Source of the DNA: Chelatococcus composti
Lineage (GTDB): Bacteria > Pseudomonadota > Alphaproteobacteria > Rhizobiales > Beijerinckiaceae
Direction: 5' to 3'
DNA length: 64,000 bases
Assembly (NCBI RefSeq): GCF_014201415.1
Contig: NZ_JACHEH010000004.1
Coordinates: 186,001 to 250,000 of the forward strand
Position 1 is the first letter of the stretch. Each line of letters opens with the position of its first letter. Made by a program: the position numbers and the translations under genes. Of this stretch, positions 24,161 to 33,665 are shown one piece after another. Below the pieces are notes generated by a model, which was not told where the DNA came from, did no database searches, and saw only the letters and a list, made by a program, of their open reading frames with translations.

Positions 24161-25084
24161 TCAGCCCTGCGCCATGAAGGTGGCAACGTCCGCCGCCCGT
24201 GGCATGGGCGCCACGGCGCCATGGCCGAGGGTGGAGAGCGCCGCAGCGGCATTTCCGTAGGCGGCGGCCGCGAAGGGGTCGCCCGAGCGCAGCCACTCGA
24301 CGAGGAAACCGCCGTCGAAGGTATCGCCCGCGCCCGTCGCGTCGACGGCCTTGACCGGGCGGCCCGGGATCAGCCTGCGCTCGCCCGGCACGGCGACCAT
24401 CGTGCCGTCCTTGCCGAGCGTGAGGGCGACGACGCGGGCGCCGCCCTTCAGGTAGAAGTCGCAGATGTCTTCCGGCCGGTCGAGCCCGGTGAGCTGGCGC
24501 GCGTCGTCGAGGCCGGGCAGGACGATGTCCGCGAGCTGGGCCGTCGCATTGATGACGGCACGCGCCCGGTCGAGCGGCCACAGCCGCAGGCGCAGGTTGG
24601 TGTCATAGCTCACCACCACACCCTTCTCGCGGGCGTGACGCACCGCCGCGAAACAGGCATCGCAGGCCGAGACCGAGATCGCCTGGCTGATGCCGGAGAG
24701 GTGCAGGACCCGACTTGAACCGATTAGATCGAGAGGCAAAAGAGAAGGGGTGACGAGGCTCGCGGCGGAGCCGGCGCGATAGTAGCTGAACTCGTGGCCG
24801 TTCGGGCCGTAGCTGATGAAGTAGATGCCTGTGCGCTCGCCGGGCATGGTGATGACGGAGGAGCGATCGACACCCTCCTCGTCCCACAGCTTCAGGAAGT
24901 CCCGGCCGAAGGAATCGTCCCCGACGGCGGTGAAGACCGCGGTCTTCGCGCCGAGCCGGGCCGCGGCGATGGCGACGTTCGACGTATCGCCGCCGAAGCC
25001 GGGCAGATAGTGCCGCCGCGTATCGTCGAGCTGGGCGAATTCCATCAGCGGTTCGCCGAATGCCAGGATGTCGAAGGCGGCCAT
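24161..25084 (-). CDS. PfkB-family sugar kinase, 2-keto-3-deoxygluconate kinase-like
   Basis: A 307-residue ribokinase-fold kinase. The substrate glycine pair is in YLPGFGGDTSNVAIAAARLG (near residue 30). The ATP/catalytic motif KAVDATGAGDTFDGGFLVEW (about residues 243-262) holds the catalytic Asp in DTGAGD form (DATGAGD). FSYYRAGSAASL and LSGISQAIS resemble KdgK, so 2-keto-3-deoxygluconate is the likeliest substrate, though other keto sugars are possible. ATG at 25084 is preferred to a TTG one codon upstream. It stands alone, with no gluconate or uronate genes beside it. Confidence 0.87.
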   Translation of the reverse strand: MAAFDILAFGEPLMEFAQLDDTRRHYLPGFGGDTSNVAIAAARLGAKTAVFTAVGDDSFGRDFLKLWDEEGVDRSSVITMPGERTGIYFISYGPNGHEFSYYRAGSAASLVTPSLLPLDLIGSSRVLHLSGISQAISVSACDACFAAVRHAREKGVVVSYDTNLRLRLWPLDRARAVINATAQLADIVLPGLDDARQLTGLDRPEDICDFYLKGGARVVALTLGKDGTMVAVPGERRLIPGRPVKAVDATGAGDTFDGGFLVEWLRSGDPFAAAAYGNAAAALSTLGHGAVAPMPRAADVATFMAQG

Positions 25085-25214
25085 CAACGGACTCTCCGGT
25101 CTCTCTTCCAGGATTCAGGGGCGGATGCGCCGGCCAGGCCCGGCCGCGCCGACGGATCCGGCCCCGGTCGCGGCTGTCTAGACCATGGCGCCCAAAAGTG
25201 TAAGGCCTTTTCGC

Positions 25215-26132
25215 TTATCGTAGCACCTCGCTCCGCAGGAGGAGATCCGCCGCCGTCGCCGCGGCGATGATGGCCGGCGACTTGCCCGTGATGCCGGCAA
25301 TTCCGATCGGGCAGACGAGGCGGGCGATGTCCGTCTCCTCCAGCCCCGCCCGGGCGAGCTGGCCGACGAAACGTGCCCTCTTGGTCTCGCTGCCGATGAG
25401 GCCGATGTATGGAATGTCCGGGCGCCGCAGGGCCGCCGACACGACGGCGAGGTCGAGCGCGTGGTCGTGCGTCATGACAAGGACGAACGCGCCGGCTGGC
25501 GCGGCGGCAAGCTCCTTCTGCGGATCGGCGAAGACCGCGGCGGTCGCGTTGGCCGGAATGTGGGGCGGAAAGGCGTCGGGGCGCGCATCGAGCCAGCGCA
25601 CGGCAAACGGCAGGGGGGCAAGCGCCAGGACGAGCGCTCGCCCGACATGCCCGGCACCGAAGAGAAGGACCGGCGTCGCCGCCTCCCCGTAGTGCTCCCG
25701 CCAGGCGCCGGCCGGCGCTTGCCCGCCGATGCGCCGCAGCACACGGCCGGTCCTGTCCGGCATGGCGACGACCGAGAACGGCCCCTCCTGCTCCGCCGCT
25801 GCGAGCACCGCGAGCTCGTCCGCATCCTCCGGGCCGAACACCTCGACGTGGACGGTGACACGCCCGCCGCAGCACTGGCCGAGATCGGGGCCGAGCGCCA
25901 GGTCGAGCCGCGTCAGCGCACGCCGGCCGGCCGCCATCGCCCGGCGTGCCTCGGCAAGCGCCTCCCATTCGAGCCGTCCGCCGCCGATCGTGCCGTGAAA
26001 GGCGCCGTCGGGCCGCACCACCATGCGGGCCCCGACCTCGCGCGGAGCCGAGCCCCTGACCTCGGCAAGGGTGACGAGCGCCGCACCGCCATGGTCCTGC
26101 ACGAAATCCCGCAATGTCCGCCAGACGGGCAT
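25215..26132 (-). CDS. xdhC: Xanthine dehydrogenase accessory protein XdhC
   Basis: A 305-residue maturation factor that binds molybdenum cofactor, promotes its sulfuration and inserts it into XdhB. The N-terminal XdhC/CoxI domain has the metal/cofactor region VTLAEVRGSAPREVGARMVV and FHGTIGGGRLEWEALAEARR. A Rossmann-like domain follows (VLLFGAGHVGRALVLALAPL), and the family ending LVCPIGIAGITGKSPAIIAA is complete. It lies 6 bases downstream of xdhB as the last gene of xdhA-xdhB-xdhC. A gap of 130 bases to the kinase gene downstream holds no clear element. Confidence 0.93.
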   Translation of the reverse strand: MPVWRTLRDFVQDHGGAALVTLAEVRGSAPREVGARMVVRPDGAFHGTIGGGRLEWEALAEARRAMAAGRRALTRLDLALGPDLGQCCGGRVTVHVEVFGPEDADELAVLAAAEQEGPFSVVAMPDRTGRVLRRIGGQAPAGAWREHYGEAATPVLLFGAGHVGRALVLALAPLPFAVRWLDARPDAFPPHIPANATAAVFADPQKELAAAPAGAFVLVMTHDHALDLAVVSAALRRPDIPYIGLIGSETKRARFVGQLARAGLEETDIARLVCPIGIAGITGKSPAIIAAATAADLLLRSEVLR

Positions 26133-26138
26133 GATGCC

Positions 26139-28556
26139 TCACAGCGCGCCAACGATGGCACGCAACACGGCCTCGGGCGTCGCCGGCGCGTCGAGGGGCG
26201 CGAGCCCGTCCCCACGCGCGGCGCGCACTGCATCGGCGATGGCGCAGAAAACCGCGTTCGCCAACATCAGCGGCGGCTCGCCCACGGCCTTGGACCGGTA
26301 GATGGTCGGCTGCCGGTTGGCGCTCGTGAACAGCCTGACGCGGAAGTCCTGCGGCACGTCCGAGGCCACGGGGATCTTGTAGGTGGAGGGTGCATGGGTG
26401 GCGAGGCGCCCCTTGGCGTCGAAGACCAGCTCCTCGGTGGTCAGCCACCCCATGCCCTGCACAAAGCCGCCCTCGATCTGGCCGATGTCGATGGCCGGGT
26501 TCAGCGAACGGCCGGCATCGTGCAGGATGTCGACCCGGTCGAGCCTGTATTCGCCGGTCAGGGTGTCGATCGTCACCTCGGCGCAGGCCGCGCCGTAGGC
26601 AAAGTAGAAGAAGGGCCGCCCCCGCCCCGCCGCGCGGTCCCAGTGAATCGCGGGCGTGCGGTAGAAGCCGGTGGCGGAGAGCGGGATGCGCGCCTGGTAG
26701 GCCTTCTTCACCAGATCGGCGAAGGCGAGGCTCTCGTTGCCGAAGAAGACGCGATCGTCGCGGAACGTGACCTCGCCCTCGGCGACGTCGTACGTCTCGC
26801 AGAGAAATTCGACGAGGCGCTGGCGGATGGTGGCGGCCGCTATGCGCGCCGCCATGCCGTTGAGGTCCGAGCCCGAGGAGGCAGCGGTTGGCGACGTGTT
26901 GGGCACCTTGGCCGTCGTCGTCGCCGTGATGCGGACGCACTCGATGCCGACGCCGAACTCCTCCGCCACCACCTGTGCGACCTTGATGAAGAGCCCCTGC
27001 CCCATCTCGGTGCCGCCGTGGTTGAGGTGGATCGAGCCGTCCTGGTAGACGTGCACCAGCGCGCCCGCCTGGTTGAGGTGGGTGAGCGTGAAGCTGATGC
27101 CAAACTTCACCGGCGTCAGCGCAAGGCCTTTCTTCAGCACGCGGGAGCGCGCGTTGAAGGCCGTCACCGCCCTGCGGCGGGCGCGGTAGTCGCAATCGGC
27201 CTCCAACTGCGCCACGAGCGCGGCGAGCACGTCCGTGTCCTCCACGGTCTGGCCGTAGGGCGTCTCGTCACGGCCCGGCGCGTAAAAGTTCGCCTTGCGC
27301 ACGTCCAGCGGGTCGCGCCCGAGGCGGGCGGCGATCTCGTCCATCACGCGCTCGACGGCGAGCATGCCCTGCGGCCCGCCGAAGCCGCGGAAGGCGGTGT
27401 TGGAGACCGTGTTGGTCTTGAGCCGCCGCGAGGCGATGCGCGCCGCAGGCAGAAAGTAGGCGTTGTCGGCATGGAACATGGTGCGGTCGACGACGCCCTG
27501 GCTGAGATCGGCCGAGCAGCCGCAGCGGGCGTTGAACACGATGTCGTAGCCGAGGATGCGTCCGTCGCCGTCGAAGCCGACGCGCCAATCCGCCCGCATG
27601 TCGTGGCGCTTGCCCGTTACCACCATGTCGTCGTCGCGGTCGAGGCGCAGCTTGCACGGGCGGCCGGTGGCCCGCGCGGCGAGCGCGGCGATCACCGCCC
27701 ATTGCGTCGCCTGCGTCTCCTTGCCGCCGAAGCCGCCGCCCATGCGCCGGACCTCGCAGGTGACAAAGGCGTCGGGGATGCCGAGCACCCGCGCCACGAT
27801 GTGCTGGACCTCGCTCGGATGCTGGGTGGAGGAATGGACGAGGATGTCCCCCTCCTCGCCCGGCACCGCGAGCGCCGCCTGGCCTTCGAGGTAGAAATGC
27901 TCCTGCCCGCCGATGCGCAGCACCCCCTCGAGGCGATGGGGAGCGGCCGAGAGCGCCGCCTCGACGTCACCGCGGCCGAAGGTGTAGTCCGGCAGCACCG
28001 TCTCGCCGCGCGCGAGCGCATCCTCCACCGTGATACTCGGCGGCTCCTCCTCGATGTCGAAGGTGGCGAGCCGGGCGGCACGTCGCGCTGCGTCCCGCGT
28101 CGTCGCCACCACGGCGAAGACCGGCTGGCCGTGGAAGAGCACCTCCTGCTCGGCGAAGACCGGCTCGTCGCCGTTCGCCGGGGAGATATCGTTGCGGCCG
28201 GGCACGTCTGCCGCCGTCAGCACGGCGACGACGCCCGGCGCCGCGCGCACGGCTGCAAGATCAAGCCCCCTGAGGCGCCCGCGCGCGACGGGGCTGAGGC
28301 CGAGCGCAACATGGAGCGTTCCTTCCGGCTCCCGGATGTCATCGATGTAGAGCGCGGTGCCCGAGACGTGACGCACCCCGGAATCGTGCGGCAGCGGACG
28401 ATGGACGTAGCGCAGCGTGGTGCCGTCGTCGCCCGCGACGGGCGCCACGGCCGCCCCCCCGGTCGTGGCCGGCGGGCGGGAAGAGGCATCGCGCATCGAC
28501 GGGCGAGGTGTCGCCCCGCGTGAGGTGAGGTTTTCCGTCCCTTCACTCTGCCGCAT
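26139..28556 (-). CDS. xdhB: Xanthine dehydrogenase molybdopterin-binding subunit XdhB
   Basis: An 805-residue molybdenum hydroxylase large subunit that oxidises hypoxanthine to xanthine and urate. Molybdopterin contact motifs are present: RRMGGGFGGKETQATQWA, FRGFGGPQGMLAVERVMD, NHGGTEMGQGLFIKVAQ and SSGSDLNGMAARIAA. The catalytic Glu occurs in KAVGEPPLMLANAVF near the C-terminus. The start at 28556 (MRQSEGTENL) overlaps the end of xdhA by 14 bases and has a GGGAGA site. The first 50 or so residues are a low-homology extension, so an ATG at 28496 is an alternative. XdhB pairs with XdhA as an alpha2-beta2 complex. Confidence 0.95.
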   Translation of the reverse strand: MRQSEGTENLTSRGATPRPSMRDASSRPPATTGGAAVAPVAGDDGTTLRYVHRPLPHDSGVRHVSGTALYIDDIREPEGTLHVALGLSPVARGRLRGLDLAAVRAAPGVVAVLTAADVPGRNDISPANGDEPVFAEQEVLFHGQPVFAVVATTRDAARRAARLATFDIEEEPPSITVEDALARGETVLPDYTFGRGDVEAALSAAPHRLEGVLRIGGQEHFYLEGQAALAVPGEEGDILVHSSTQHPSEVQHIVARVLGIPDAFVTCEVRRMGGGFGGKETQATQWAVIAALAARATGRPCKLRLDRDDDMVVTGKRHDMRADWRVGFDGDGRILGYDIVFNARCGCSADLSQGVVDRTMFHADNAYFLPAARIASRRLKTNTVSNTAFRGFGGPQGMLAVERVMDEIAARLGRDPLDVRKANFYAPGRDETPYGQTVEDTDVLAALVAQLEADCDYRARRRAVTAFNARSRVLKKGLALTPVKFGISFTLTHLNQAGALVHVYQDGSIHLNHGGTEMGQGLFIKVAQVVAEEFGVGIECVRITATTTAKVPNTSPTAASSGSDLNGMAARIAAATIRQRLVEFLCETYDVAEGEVTFRDDRVFFGNESLAFADLVKKAYQARIPLSATGFYRTPAIHWDRAAGRGRPFFYFAYGAACAEVTIDTLTGEYRLDRVDILHDAGRSLNPAIDIGQIEGGFVQGMGWLTTEELVFDAKGRLATHAPSTYKIPVASDVPQDFRVRLFTSANRQPTIYRSKAVGEPPLMLANAVFCAIADAVRAARGDGLAPLDAPATPEAVLRAIVGAL

Positions 28557-30015
28557 GGCGGATCTCCCGGTGGCCGATGAGACGGGTTGCGGCATCATCG
28601 CCCGTCGCGATCTCCGTCAGCGCCTTGCGCAGAAGGTTGCCGGCGACACGGCGGCGATAGCCGGCGCTGGCGCGATGGTCGCTGAGAGGCGAGAAGTCGC
28701 CGGCGAGCGCGGTGACCGCCCGCTCCATGGCGGCGCCGTCGGCAAGGGTGGCGCCGGCGAGCGCCGCTTCCGCGGCTCGTGCACGCTTCGGGATGCCGGC
28801 CATGCCTCCATAGGCGATGCGCGCCTCGCGCACCGTCCCGTCCGCGATGTCGAGGCAGAAGGCGCCCATGACGGCGGAGATGTCCTCGTCGAAGCGCTTG
28901 CTCACCTTGAAGGCGCGGAAGTGCCGGCCAGCCGGCTTGCGCAGCGTGACGGCCGTGACGAATTCGCCCGGGCGCCGGTCCTGCTTGCGGTAGTCCAGGA
29001 AGAAGTCCTCGAGCGGCAGGCTGCGGCGCTCCGCGCCGCGCCGCAGGTGCAGCGTCGCGCCGAGCGCGATGAGCGCGGGCGCGAGATCGCCGATTGGCGA
29101 GCCGTTGGCGACGTTGCCGCCAACCGTGCCCGAGGCCCGCACCTGCCGCGAGCCGAAGCGGCGCATTAGCTCGCCGAGATCGGGATCGAGCCCGGCGAGC
29201 ACGTCACGCGCCCGCGACAGCGGGACGGTGGCGCCGAGCGTCACGGTCTCGCCGTCCTCCGCCACCGCGTCGAGCCCGGCGACCCGCCCAAGCCAGATGA
29301 CCTTCGGCAATTCGGCAAGCGCCTTGGTGATCCAGAGGCCGACGTCGGTGGCGCCGGCGACGAGCGTCGCATCGGGGTGCGCGAGACAGAGCTGCGCCAG
29401 GGCCTCGATGCTCGCGGGCGCCGCGAAGAAGGACTGGTCGCTGCCGACGAAGACATCCGCCTCGTCGGCGAGGGCTGCAAGTTTCCCCGCGACCTGCTGC
29501 CGCCGCGCGACGAACGGGTCCTCCTCCCTCCGCGCGAGGGCATCGAAGGCCGCGTCGACGATGGGCCGGTAGCCCGTGCAGCGGCAGAGGTTGCCGGCGA
29601 GCGCGTCCGTTACCTCCTGCCGGTCCGGGGCCATGCCGGCCTCGTAGAGCGCGAAGAGGCTCATGACGATGCCGGGCGTGCAGAAGCCGCACTGGGAGCC
29701 GTGGTGCTCCACCATCGCCTGCTGCACGGGATGCAGGCGCCCCTCCGCTGCCAGATCCTCGACCGTCAGCACCTCGCTGCCGTCCACCTGGCCGAGGAGG
29801 AGGATGCAGGCATTGACGGGCGCCGGGACGAGGCGCCCATCGACGAGGCGGCGCAGCACGACCGTGCAGGCCCCGCAGTCGCCTTCTCCGCAGCCTTCCT
29901 TGGTGCCGGTGGACCTTTCACTCAGGCGCAGCCAGTCGAGCAGCGTTGTGCGTGGTGCGAATTGCTCGACCTCGACCGTTTCGCCCTTTCGCAGGAAACG
30001 GATTGTTCGGCGCAT
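28543..30015 (-). CDS. xdhA: Xanthine dehydrogenase small subunit XdhA (2Fe-2S and FAD)
   Basis: A 490-residue subunit carrying two [2Fe-2S] clusters and FAD. The plant-type cluster ligands are C42, C47 and C50 in GCGEGDCGAC plus C70. The second, helical cluster has C109 and C112 in QCGFCTPG and C144 and C146 in CRCTGY. The FAD-binding domain follows from about residue 190 (VGSDQSFFAAPASIEAL, VAGATDVGLW, VGGNVANGSPIGD). It passes electrons from the Mo site of XdhB to NAD. It is first in the xdhABC operon; the start at 30015 has AGGGGA about 9 bases upstream. The gap before it (126 bases) contains a CCCC-ATTC-GGGG hairpin. Confidence 0.95.
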   Translation of the reverse strand: MRRTIRFLRKGETVEVEQFAPRTTLLDWLRLSERSTGTKEGCGEGDCGACTVVLRRLVDGRLVPAPVNACILLLGQVDGSEVLTVEDLAAEGRLHPVQQAMVEHHGSQCGFCTPGIVMSLFALYEAGMAPDRQEVTDALAGNLCRCTGYRPIVDAAFDALARREEDPFVARRQQVAGKLAALADEADVFVGSDQSFFAAPASIEALAQLCLAHPDATLVAGATDVGLWITKALAELPKVIWLGRVAGLDAVAEDGETVTLGATVPLSRARDVLAGLDPDLGELMRRFGSRQVRASGTVGGNVANGSPIGDLAPALIALGATLHLRRGAERRSLPLEDFFLDYRKQDRRPGEFVTAVTLRKPAGRHFRAFKVSKRFDEDISAVMGAFCLDIADGTVREARIAYGGMAGIPKRARAAEAALAGATLADGAAMERAVTALAGDFSPLSDHRASAGYRRRVAGNLLRKALTEIATGDDAATRLIGHREIRHAAE

Positions 30016-30140
30016 ATAGTGTTGTCCCCTCTGTTGGCCCGAGTGTGCCCCATTCGGGGAGCCGTGCAACAGAGGAAACGAGAGCGGCCGGCGCCGGACG
30101 GCATCGAGGCCCGCGGGCCGCCGAGGCAGCCCTCCCTGCC

Positions 30141-31196
30141 TCAGCCCGCGTGGAAGCGGAACTCGCTCACCTGCCGGTAGACGTCGCCGGGTGTCAGCAG
30201 GACCGAGGGGAAGTGCGGAATGTTGATGCTGTTGGGAAAGTGCTGCGGCTCGAGCGCGAGACCGGCATTCGAGCCATAGATGGCGCCGTCGAGGCCGGGG
30301 ATGCCGCTGAGGTCGATCTTGCGCCCGTCATAGACTTGGAGTCCGGGGGCTGTCGTCCACACGTCGAGCGCGAGGTTGTTGCGCAGCGAGGTGACGAGGG
30401 CGGCATGGGCCAGCGGCATGCCGGGAATGCCGGACGGCTCCAACCGGGTGCGGCGCAGGACGAAGTTGATGTCGTAGTGCACCGGCGCGCCCGTCTCGGC
30501 GTCGGGAAAGCGGATGGAGCGGTTGCCGCGGAAGTCGTAGGGCGTGCCTTCGACCGAGCGGATCTCGCCGGTGGGGATGAGGTCCGCATCCGTCGCCGTG
30601 ATGAAATCCGCCTCCACGCGCATGCGGTGGTCGAGGATCGAGGGCGAGCCGTCGAGATTGAAATAGGAATGGTGGGCGAGATTGACGGGCGTCGGCCTGT
30701 CGGTCGTCGCCGAGAGTTCGATGCGCAGCGTCGCCGGCTCGAGCAGGCGATAGACGCAGGTGACGGTCACGTTGCCCGGAAAGCCGTGATCGCCGTCCGG
30801 CGAGAGAAGCGTGAGGGTGACGCTGCTGTCGTCGTGGTGGGCGAGCTGCCAGGGCCGCTTGCCGAAGCCCTTCGTTCCCCCGTGCAGCGTATGCCGGCCG
30901 TCCTGGTTGCGGTCGACCTCGTAGACTGTGCCGTCGATGGTGAAGCGGCCGTGGCCGATGCGGTTCGCCACCCGGCCGGCAATGGCCCCCATGTGCGGGG
31001 AATGGGCAATGTAGGCGTCGAGGCTGTCGAAACCGAGGACGACGCGCTGCAGCTCACCCGAAGGCAGGGGCACCAGCATGTCCCTCAGCACGGCGCCCCA
31101 GGTCAGCACCTTGGCCCGCGCGCTGCCCTTGGGAGCGCGAATGGTGATCTCGCGGACGGGCTCGCCGTCGGCCACTCCGAATTCCCTGACGCTCAT
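30141..31196 (-). CDS. galM: Aldose 1-epimerase (mutarotase)
   Basis: A 351-residue GalM-family beta-sandwich that interconverts alpha and beta anomers of aldoses. Conserved regions include NRIGHGRFTIDG, the substrate segment DGRHTLHGGTKGFGKRPWQL (with catalytic His), NLAHHSYFNLDGSPSILDH with the second His, and a late FPNSINIPHFPSVLLTPGDV with the catalytic Glu position nearby (ALEPQHFPNS). Length and motif order are normal. It is upstream of xdhA in the same direction (126 bases) and divergent from a small lipoprotein gene. Nothing nearby ties it to a particular sugar. Confidence 0.92.
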   Translation of the reverse strand: MSVREFGVADGEPVREITIRAPKGSARAKVLTWGAVLRDMLVPLPSGELQRVVLGFDSLDAYIAHSPHMGAIAGRVANRIGHGRFTIDGTVYEVDRNQDGRHTLHGGTKGFGKRPWQLAHHDDSSVTLTLLSPDGDHGFPGNVTVTCVYRLLEPATLRIELSATTDRPTPVNLAHHSYFNLDGSPSILDHRMRVEADFITATDADLIPTGEIRSVEGTPYDFRGNRSIRFPDAETGAPVHYDINFVLRRTRLEPSGIPGMPLAHAALVTSLRNNLALDVWTTAPGLQVYDGRKIDLSGIPGLDGAIYGSNAGLALEPQHFPNSINIPHFPSVLLTPGDVYRQVSEFRFHAG

Positions 31197-31379
31197 TGCC
31201 GCTCCGTTCCTCGCGCGCCCGGCATCATGATCCCGGCCCGGCTACCATTACTCCCACGACGTCGATCTTGCCAAACTCCGGATCCTACCCCGATACCCGG
31301 CCTCACACCTTGACCTCACCGCCCGTCTGGGGCACCTCGCCCCTGAAGAGCGAACGCAACGGATCACAAGGGGATGTCC

Positions 31380-31535
31380 ATGCGCATCATCGTCGTCGCC
31401 GCGCTCCTCGGCCTGGTGCTCGCCGCCTGCAGTTCCTCGTCCAGCACGCGCACGCAGGCCCCCCATTCCTATATGCCCCATCCGGCGCCGGGGCAGCTGA
31501 TCGACCCCGACAACGACCCCTACGCCGTAGACTGA
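31380..31535 (+). CDS. Small lipoprotein (51 aa)
   Basis: MRIIVVAALLGLVLAAC is a complete lipoprotein signal with a good lipobox (LAAC, Cys17). It is followed by a short serine- and proline-rich tail that ends DNDPYAVD. AAGGGG lies 7 bases before the ATG at 31380; an in-frame ATG at 31374 is too close to it. Very small lipoproteins with unstructured tails occur widely in alphaproteobacteria, and their roles are mostly unknown. It has its own 183-base upstream region shared with galM, in which I see no clear promoter motif. Confidence 0.65.
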   Translation: MRIIVVAALLGLVLAACSSSSSTRTQAPHSYMPHPAPGQLIDPDNDPYAVD

Positions 31536-31565
31536 GGGGCTTCGCCCGCCTTCCCGCTCTGCAAG

Positions 31566-31583
31566 CGGAGCCTGAAGGCTCCG
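31566..31583. terminator. Hairpin between the small lipoprotein and glyoxalase genes
   Basis: CGGAGCC, loop TGAA, GGCTCCG: seven perfect pairs. A second small hairpin (GGGC-TTC-GCCC, 31537-31547) precedes it directly after the lipoprotein stop codon. The two genes are convergent, so these may end both transcripts, although T-runs are absent. Confidence 0.45.
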
Positions 31584-31670
31584 GACCATGGCGCCTCTCC
31601 GGCTCACCGGCCGCCCGGCATCGCGCCGCAGCGGCCGGTCGCCGGAGGGATGGCAGCGCCGCCGCCGGCC

Positions 31671-32111
31671 TCACCAAGTTCCGGTGTTTGGCATGGAGGC
31701 CCAGGGCTCGGCCGGAGGCTTGGGCTCACCCTCCTGCAGGAGCTCGATGGAGATGCCGTCCGGTGAGCGGATGAAGGCCATGTAGCCGTCGCGCGGCGGG
31801 CGGTTGATGGTGACACCCGCCTTCATCAGCCGGTCGCAAAGTTCGTAGATGTCGTCGACGCGATAGGCCAGGTGGCCGAAGTTGCGCCCGCCCGTGTATT
31901 CTTCGGGATCCCAGTTGTACGTGAGCTCGAGCAGCGGGGCCTGGCTCTTCGCGGCCGCCTCCATGTCCTTCGGCGCGGCGAGGAACACGAGGGTATAGCG
32001 CCCCTTCTCGTTCTCCACCCTCCGCACCTCGACGAGGCCGAGCTTGTTGCAATAAAAGTCCAGCGAGTCTTCGAGATTCGAGACACGCACCATCGTGTGC
32101 AGATATCGCAT
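31671..32111 (-). CDS. gloA: Lactoylglutathione lyase (glyoxalase I)
   Basis: A 146-residue VOC-fold enzyme that turns the methylglyoxal-glutathione hemithioacetal into S-lactoylglutathione. The signature [20 protein letters not shown] at the N-terminus carries the first metal His, [20 protein letters not shown] the first Glu, [18 protein letters not shown] the second His, and the C-terminal DGISIELLQ the second Glu, which is the usual nickel/zinc ligand set. The start at 32111 matches the family N-terminus exactly; the longer frame upstream overlaps the divergent transporter gene and is rejected. Confidence 0.94.
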   Translation of the reverse strand: MRYLHTMVRVSNLEDSLDFYCNKLGLVEVRRVENEKGRYTLVFLAAPKDMEAAAKSQAPLLELTYNWDPEEYTGGRNFGHLAYRVDDIYELCDRLMKAGVTINRPPRDGYMAFIRSPDGISIELLQEGEPKPPAEPWASMPNTGTW

Positions 32112-32186
32112 GGATCCTCTCCCGTCCGCTGCGGAAAGGATCGTCGATGCCGCGGGCAAGTCAAACCCGCAAGCGGAATAGGTGCC

Positions 32187-33641
32187 ATGAGTCCACCGTC
32201 CATCTCGCCGGAGCGGCGGCGCAGCGAGCGTCGCAAGGAGCGCGCCGCCTTCGTCTCGATCCTGGCGAGTGCCGGGCTCACCATCGGCAAGGGCGTCGCC
32301 GGCTACGCCACGGGCTCGCTCGCCCTCATCTCGGACGCGGCCAACAGCCTGCTCGACGTGGCAGCCACGACCATGACGTGGCTGGCCGTGCGCGCCGCGC
32401 ACAAGCCGGCCGACGCGCGGCACCATTACGGCCACGGCAAGTTCGAGTCCCTCTCCGCGCTGGTGCAGACGGCCTTCCTCTTTCTCCTTTCGGGCATCAT
32501 CGCCGTGGAGGGCGTGCGGCGGCTGTCGAGCGGACAGACGGAGATCTTCCTCTCCTGGCCGGCGGTTGCGGTGGTGGTCGGCTCGATGTTCGTCGACGGC
32601 TGGCGCTGGTGGGGGCTAGCCCGCGTAGCCCGCGAGACGGGCAGCGAGGCGCTGGCGGCCGACGCGCTGCACTTCTCGTCTGATCTCGTCAACTCCGCCT
32701 GCGTGCTCGTTGCCTTCGCGGCGGCCCATCTCGGCTATCCGCAGGCAGATGCGCTGATCGCCATCGGCGTCTCGTTCTTCATCGCCATCGCCGGCTTCAG
32801 GCTTGCCCGACGCACCATCGACACCCTGCTCGACACGGCGCCCAAGGGCCTCGCCGAGCGGGTGACGGGACTGGCCGAGAAGGTGCCTGGCGTCGTTGGC
32901 GTGGAGCGGGTGCGTGTGCGCTCCTCCGGCTCGCAGATCATGGGCGAGGTAGGCATCTTCGTCTCGCGCACCCTACCGCTCGACCGTGTCACCCAGATCA
33001 AGGAGCGTGTGCTCGGCGCCATCCGTACGGATCTGCCGGACAGCGAGTTCACGATCTCGACAACGCCCGTGCAGATTGACGACGAGACCATCCTCGAGCG
33101 GGTGATGCTGACCGCCGCGCGCCTGCGCGTGCCGGTGCATCATGTGACGGTGCAGAACCTCGCCAACCGCCTGTCGGTGAGCTTCGACATCGAGGTCGAC
33201 GCCCGGCTCACGCTGGCCCAGGCGCACGAGGTGGCAAGCCGCCTCGAGGCGGCGCTCGTCGAGGAGCTCGGCCCGCAGGTGGAGGTGGAGAGCCACATCG
33301 AGCCGCTCGTGGTGCAGCATCTCGAGGGGCGTGAGGCGGATGCGGAGACCGTTGCCGGCATCGCCCTCTCCCTTGCCAACCATGCACGCGAATGCAACGG
33401 CATCACCGGCGTGCACAGCGTGCGGGTGCGCGAGACGCCGGCCGGCCACGTCGTCAACTACCACTGCCGGCTCGATCCCGGCCTCGACATCGCGACCGTG
33501 CACGATATGGTCGACGAGCTCGACCGGAGAATGCGCATCGACCACCCCGAAATCGGCCGAATCGTCGGCCATGCAGAGCCGCGGCCGCAGGACCCTGCCG
33601 GAAGAGACATCGCGGCGGGTGGCTCGAGCAGCTATCGTTGA
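32187..33641 (+). CDS. Cation diffusion facilitator with three C-terminal cytoplasmic repeats
   Basis: A 484-residue inner-membrane metal/proton antiporter, much longer than ordinary CDF proteins (about 300). Six transmembrane helices lie in residues 20-200. The transport site aligned to E. coli YiiP gives Asn53 and Asp57 in TM2 (SDAANSLLD) and His162 and Asp166 in TM5 (HFSSDLVNS), so the first Asp is replaced by Asn. Then come three ferredoxin-like alpha/beta repeats instead of one: about residues 205-285 ([18 protein letters not shown]), 295-375 ([19 protein letters not shown]) and 385-470 ([20 protein letters not shown]). Metal specificity is not predictable. It is followed by pepN 24 bases later. 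Confidence 0.9.
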   Translation: MSPPSISPERRRSERRKERAAFVSILASAGLTIGKGVAGYATGSLALISDAANSLLDVAATTMTWLAVRAAHKPADARHHYGHGKFESLSALVQTAFLFLLSGIIAVEGVRRLSSGQTEIFLSWPAVAVVVGSMFVDGWRWWGLARVARETGSEALAADALHFSSDLVNSACVLVAFAAAHLGYPQADALIAIGVSFFIAIAGFRLARRTIDTLLDTAPKGLAERVTGLAEKVPGVVGVERVRVRSSGSQIMGEVGIFVSRTLPLDRVTQIKERVLGAIRTDLPDSEFTISTTPVQIDDETILERVMLTAARLRVPVHHVTVQNLANRLSVSFDIEVDARLTLAQAHEVASRLEAALVEELGPQVEVESHIEPLVVQHLEGREADAETVAGIALSLANHARECNGITGVHSVRVRETPAGHVVNYHCRLDPGLDIATVHDMVDELDRRMRIDHPEIGRIVGHAEPRPQDPAGRDIAAGGSSSYR

Positions 33642-33665
33642 AACAAGCTACGGGAGCGAGTGCTG

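Noticed and set aside
25461-28523. A 1020-codon open frame on the plus strand
   Set aside because: It lies antisense to xdhC and xdhB, whose products are clearly recognisable. Long antisense frames are common in DNA this rich in G and C. The translation is low-complexity, rich in Arg, His and Gly.
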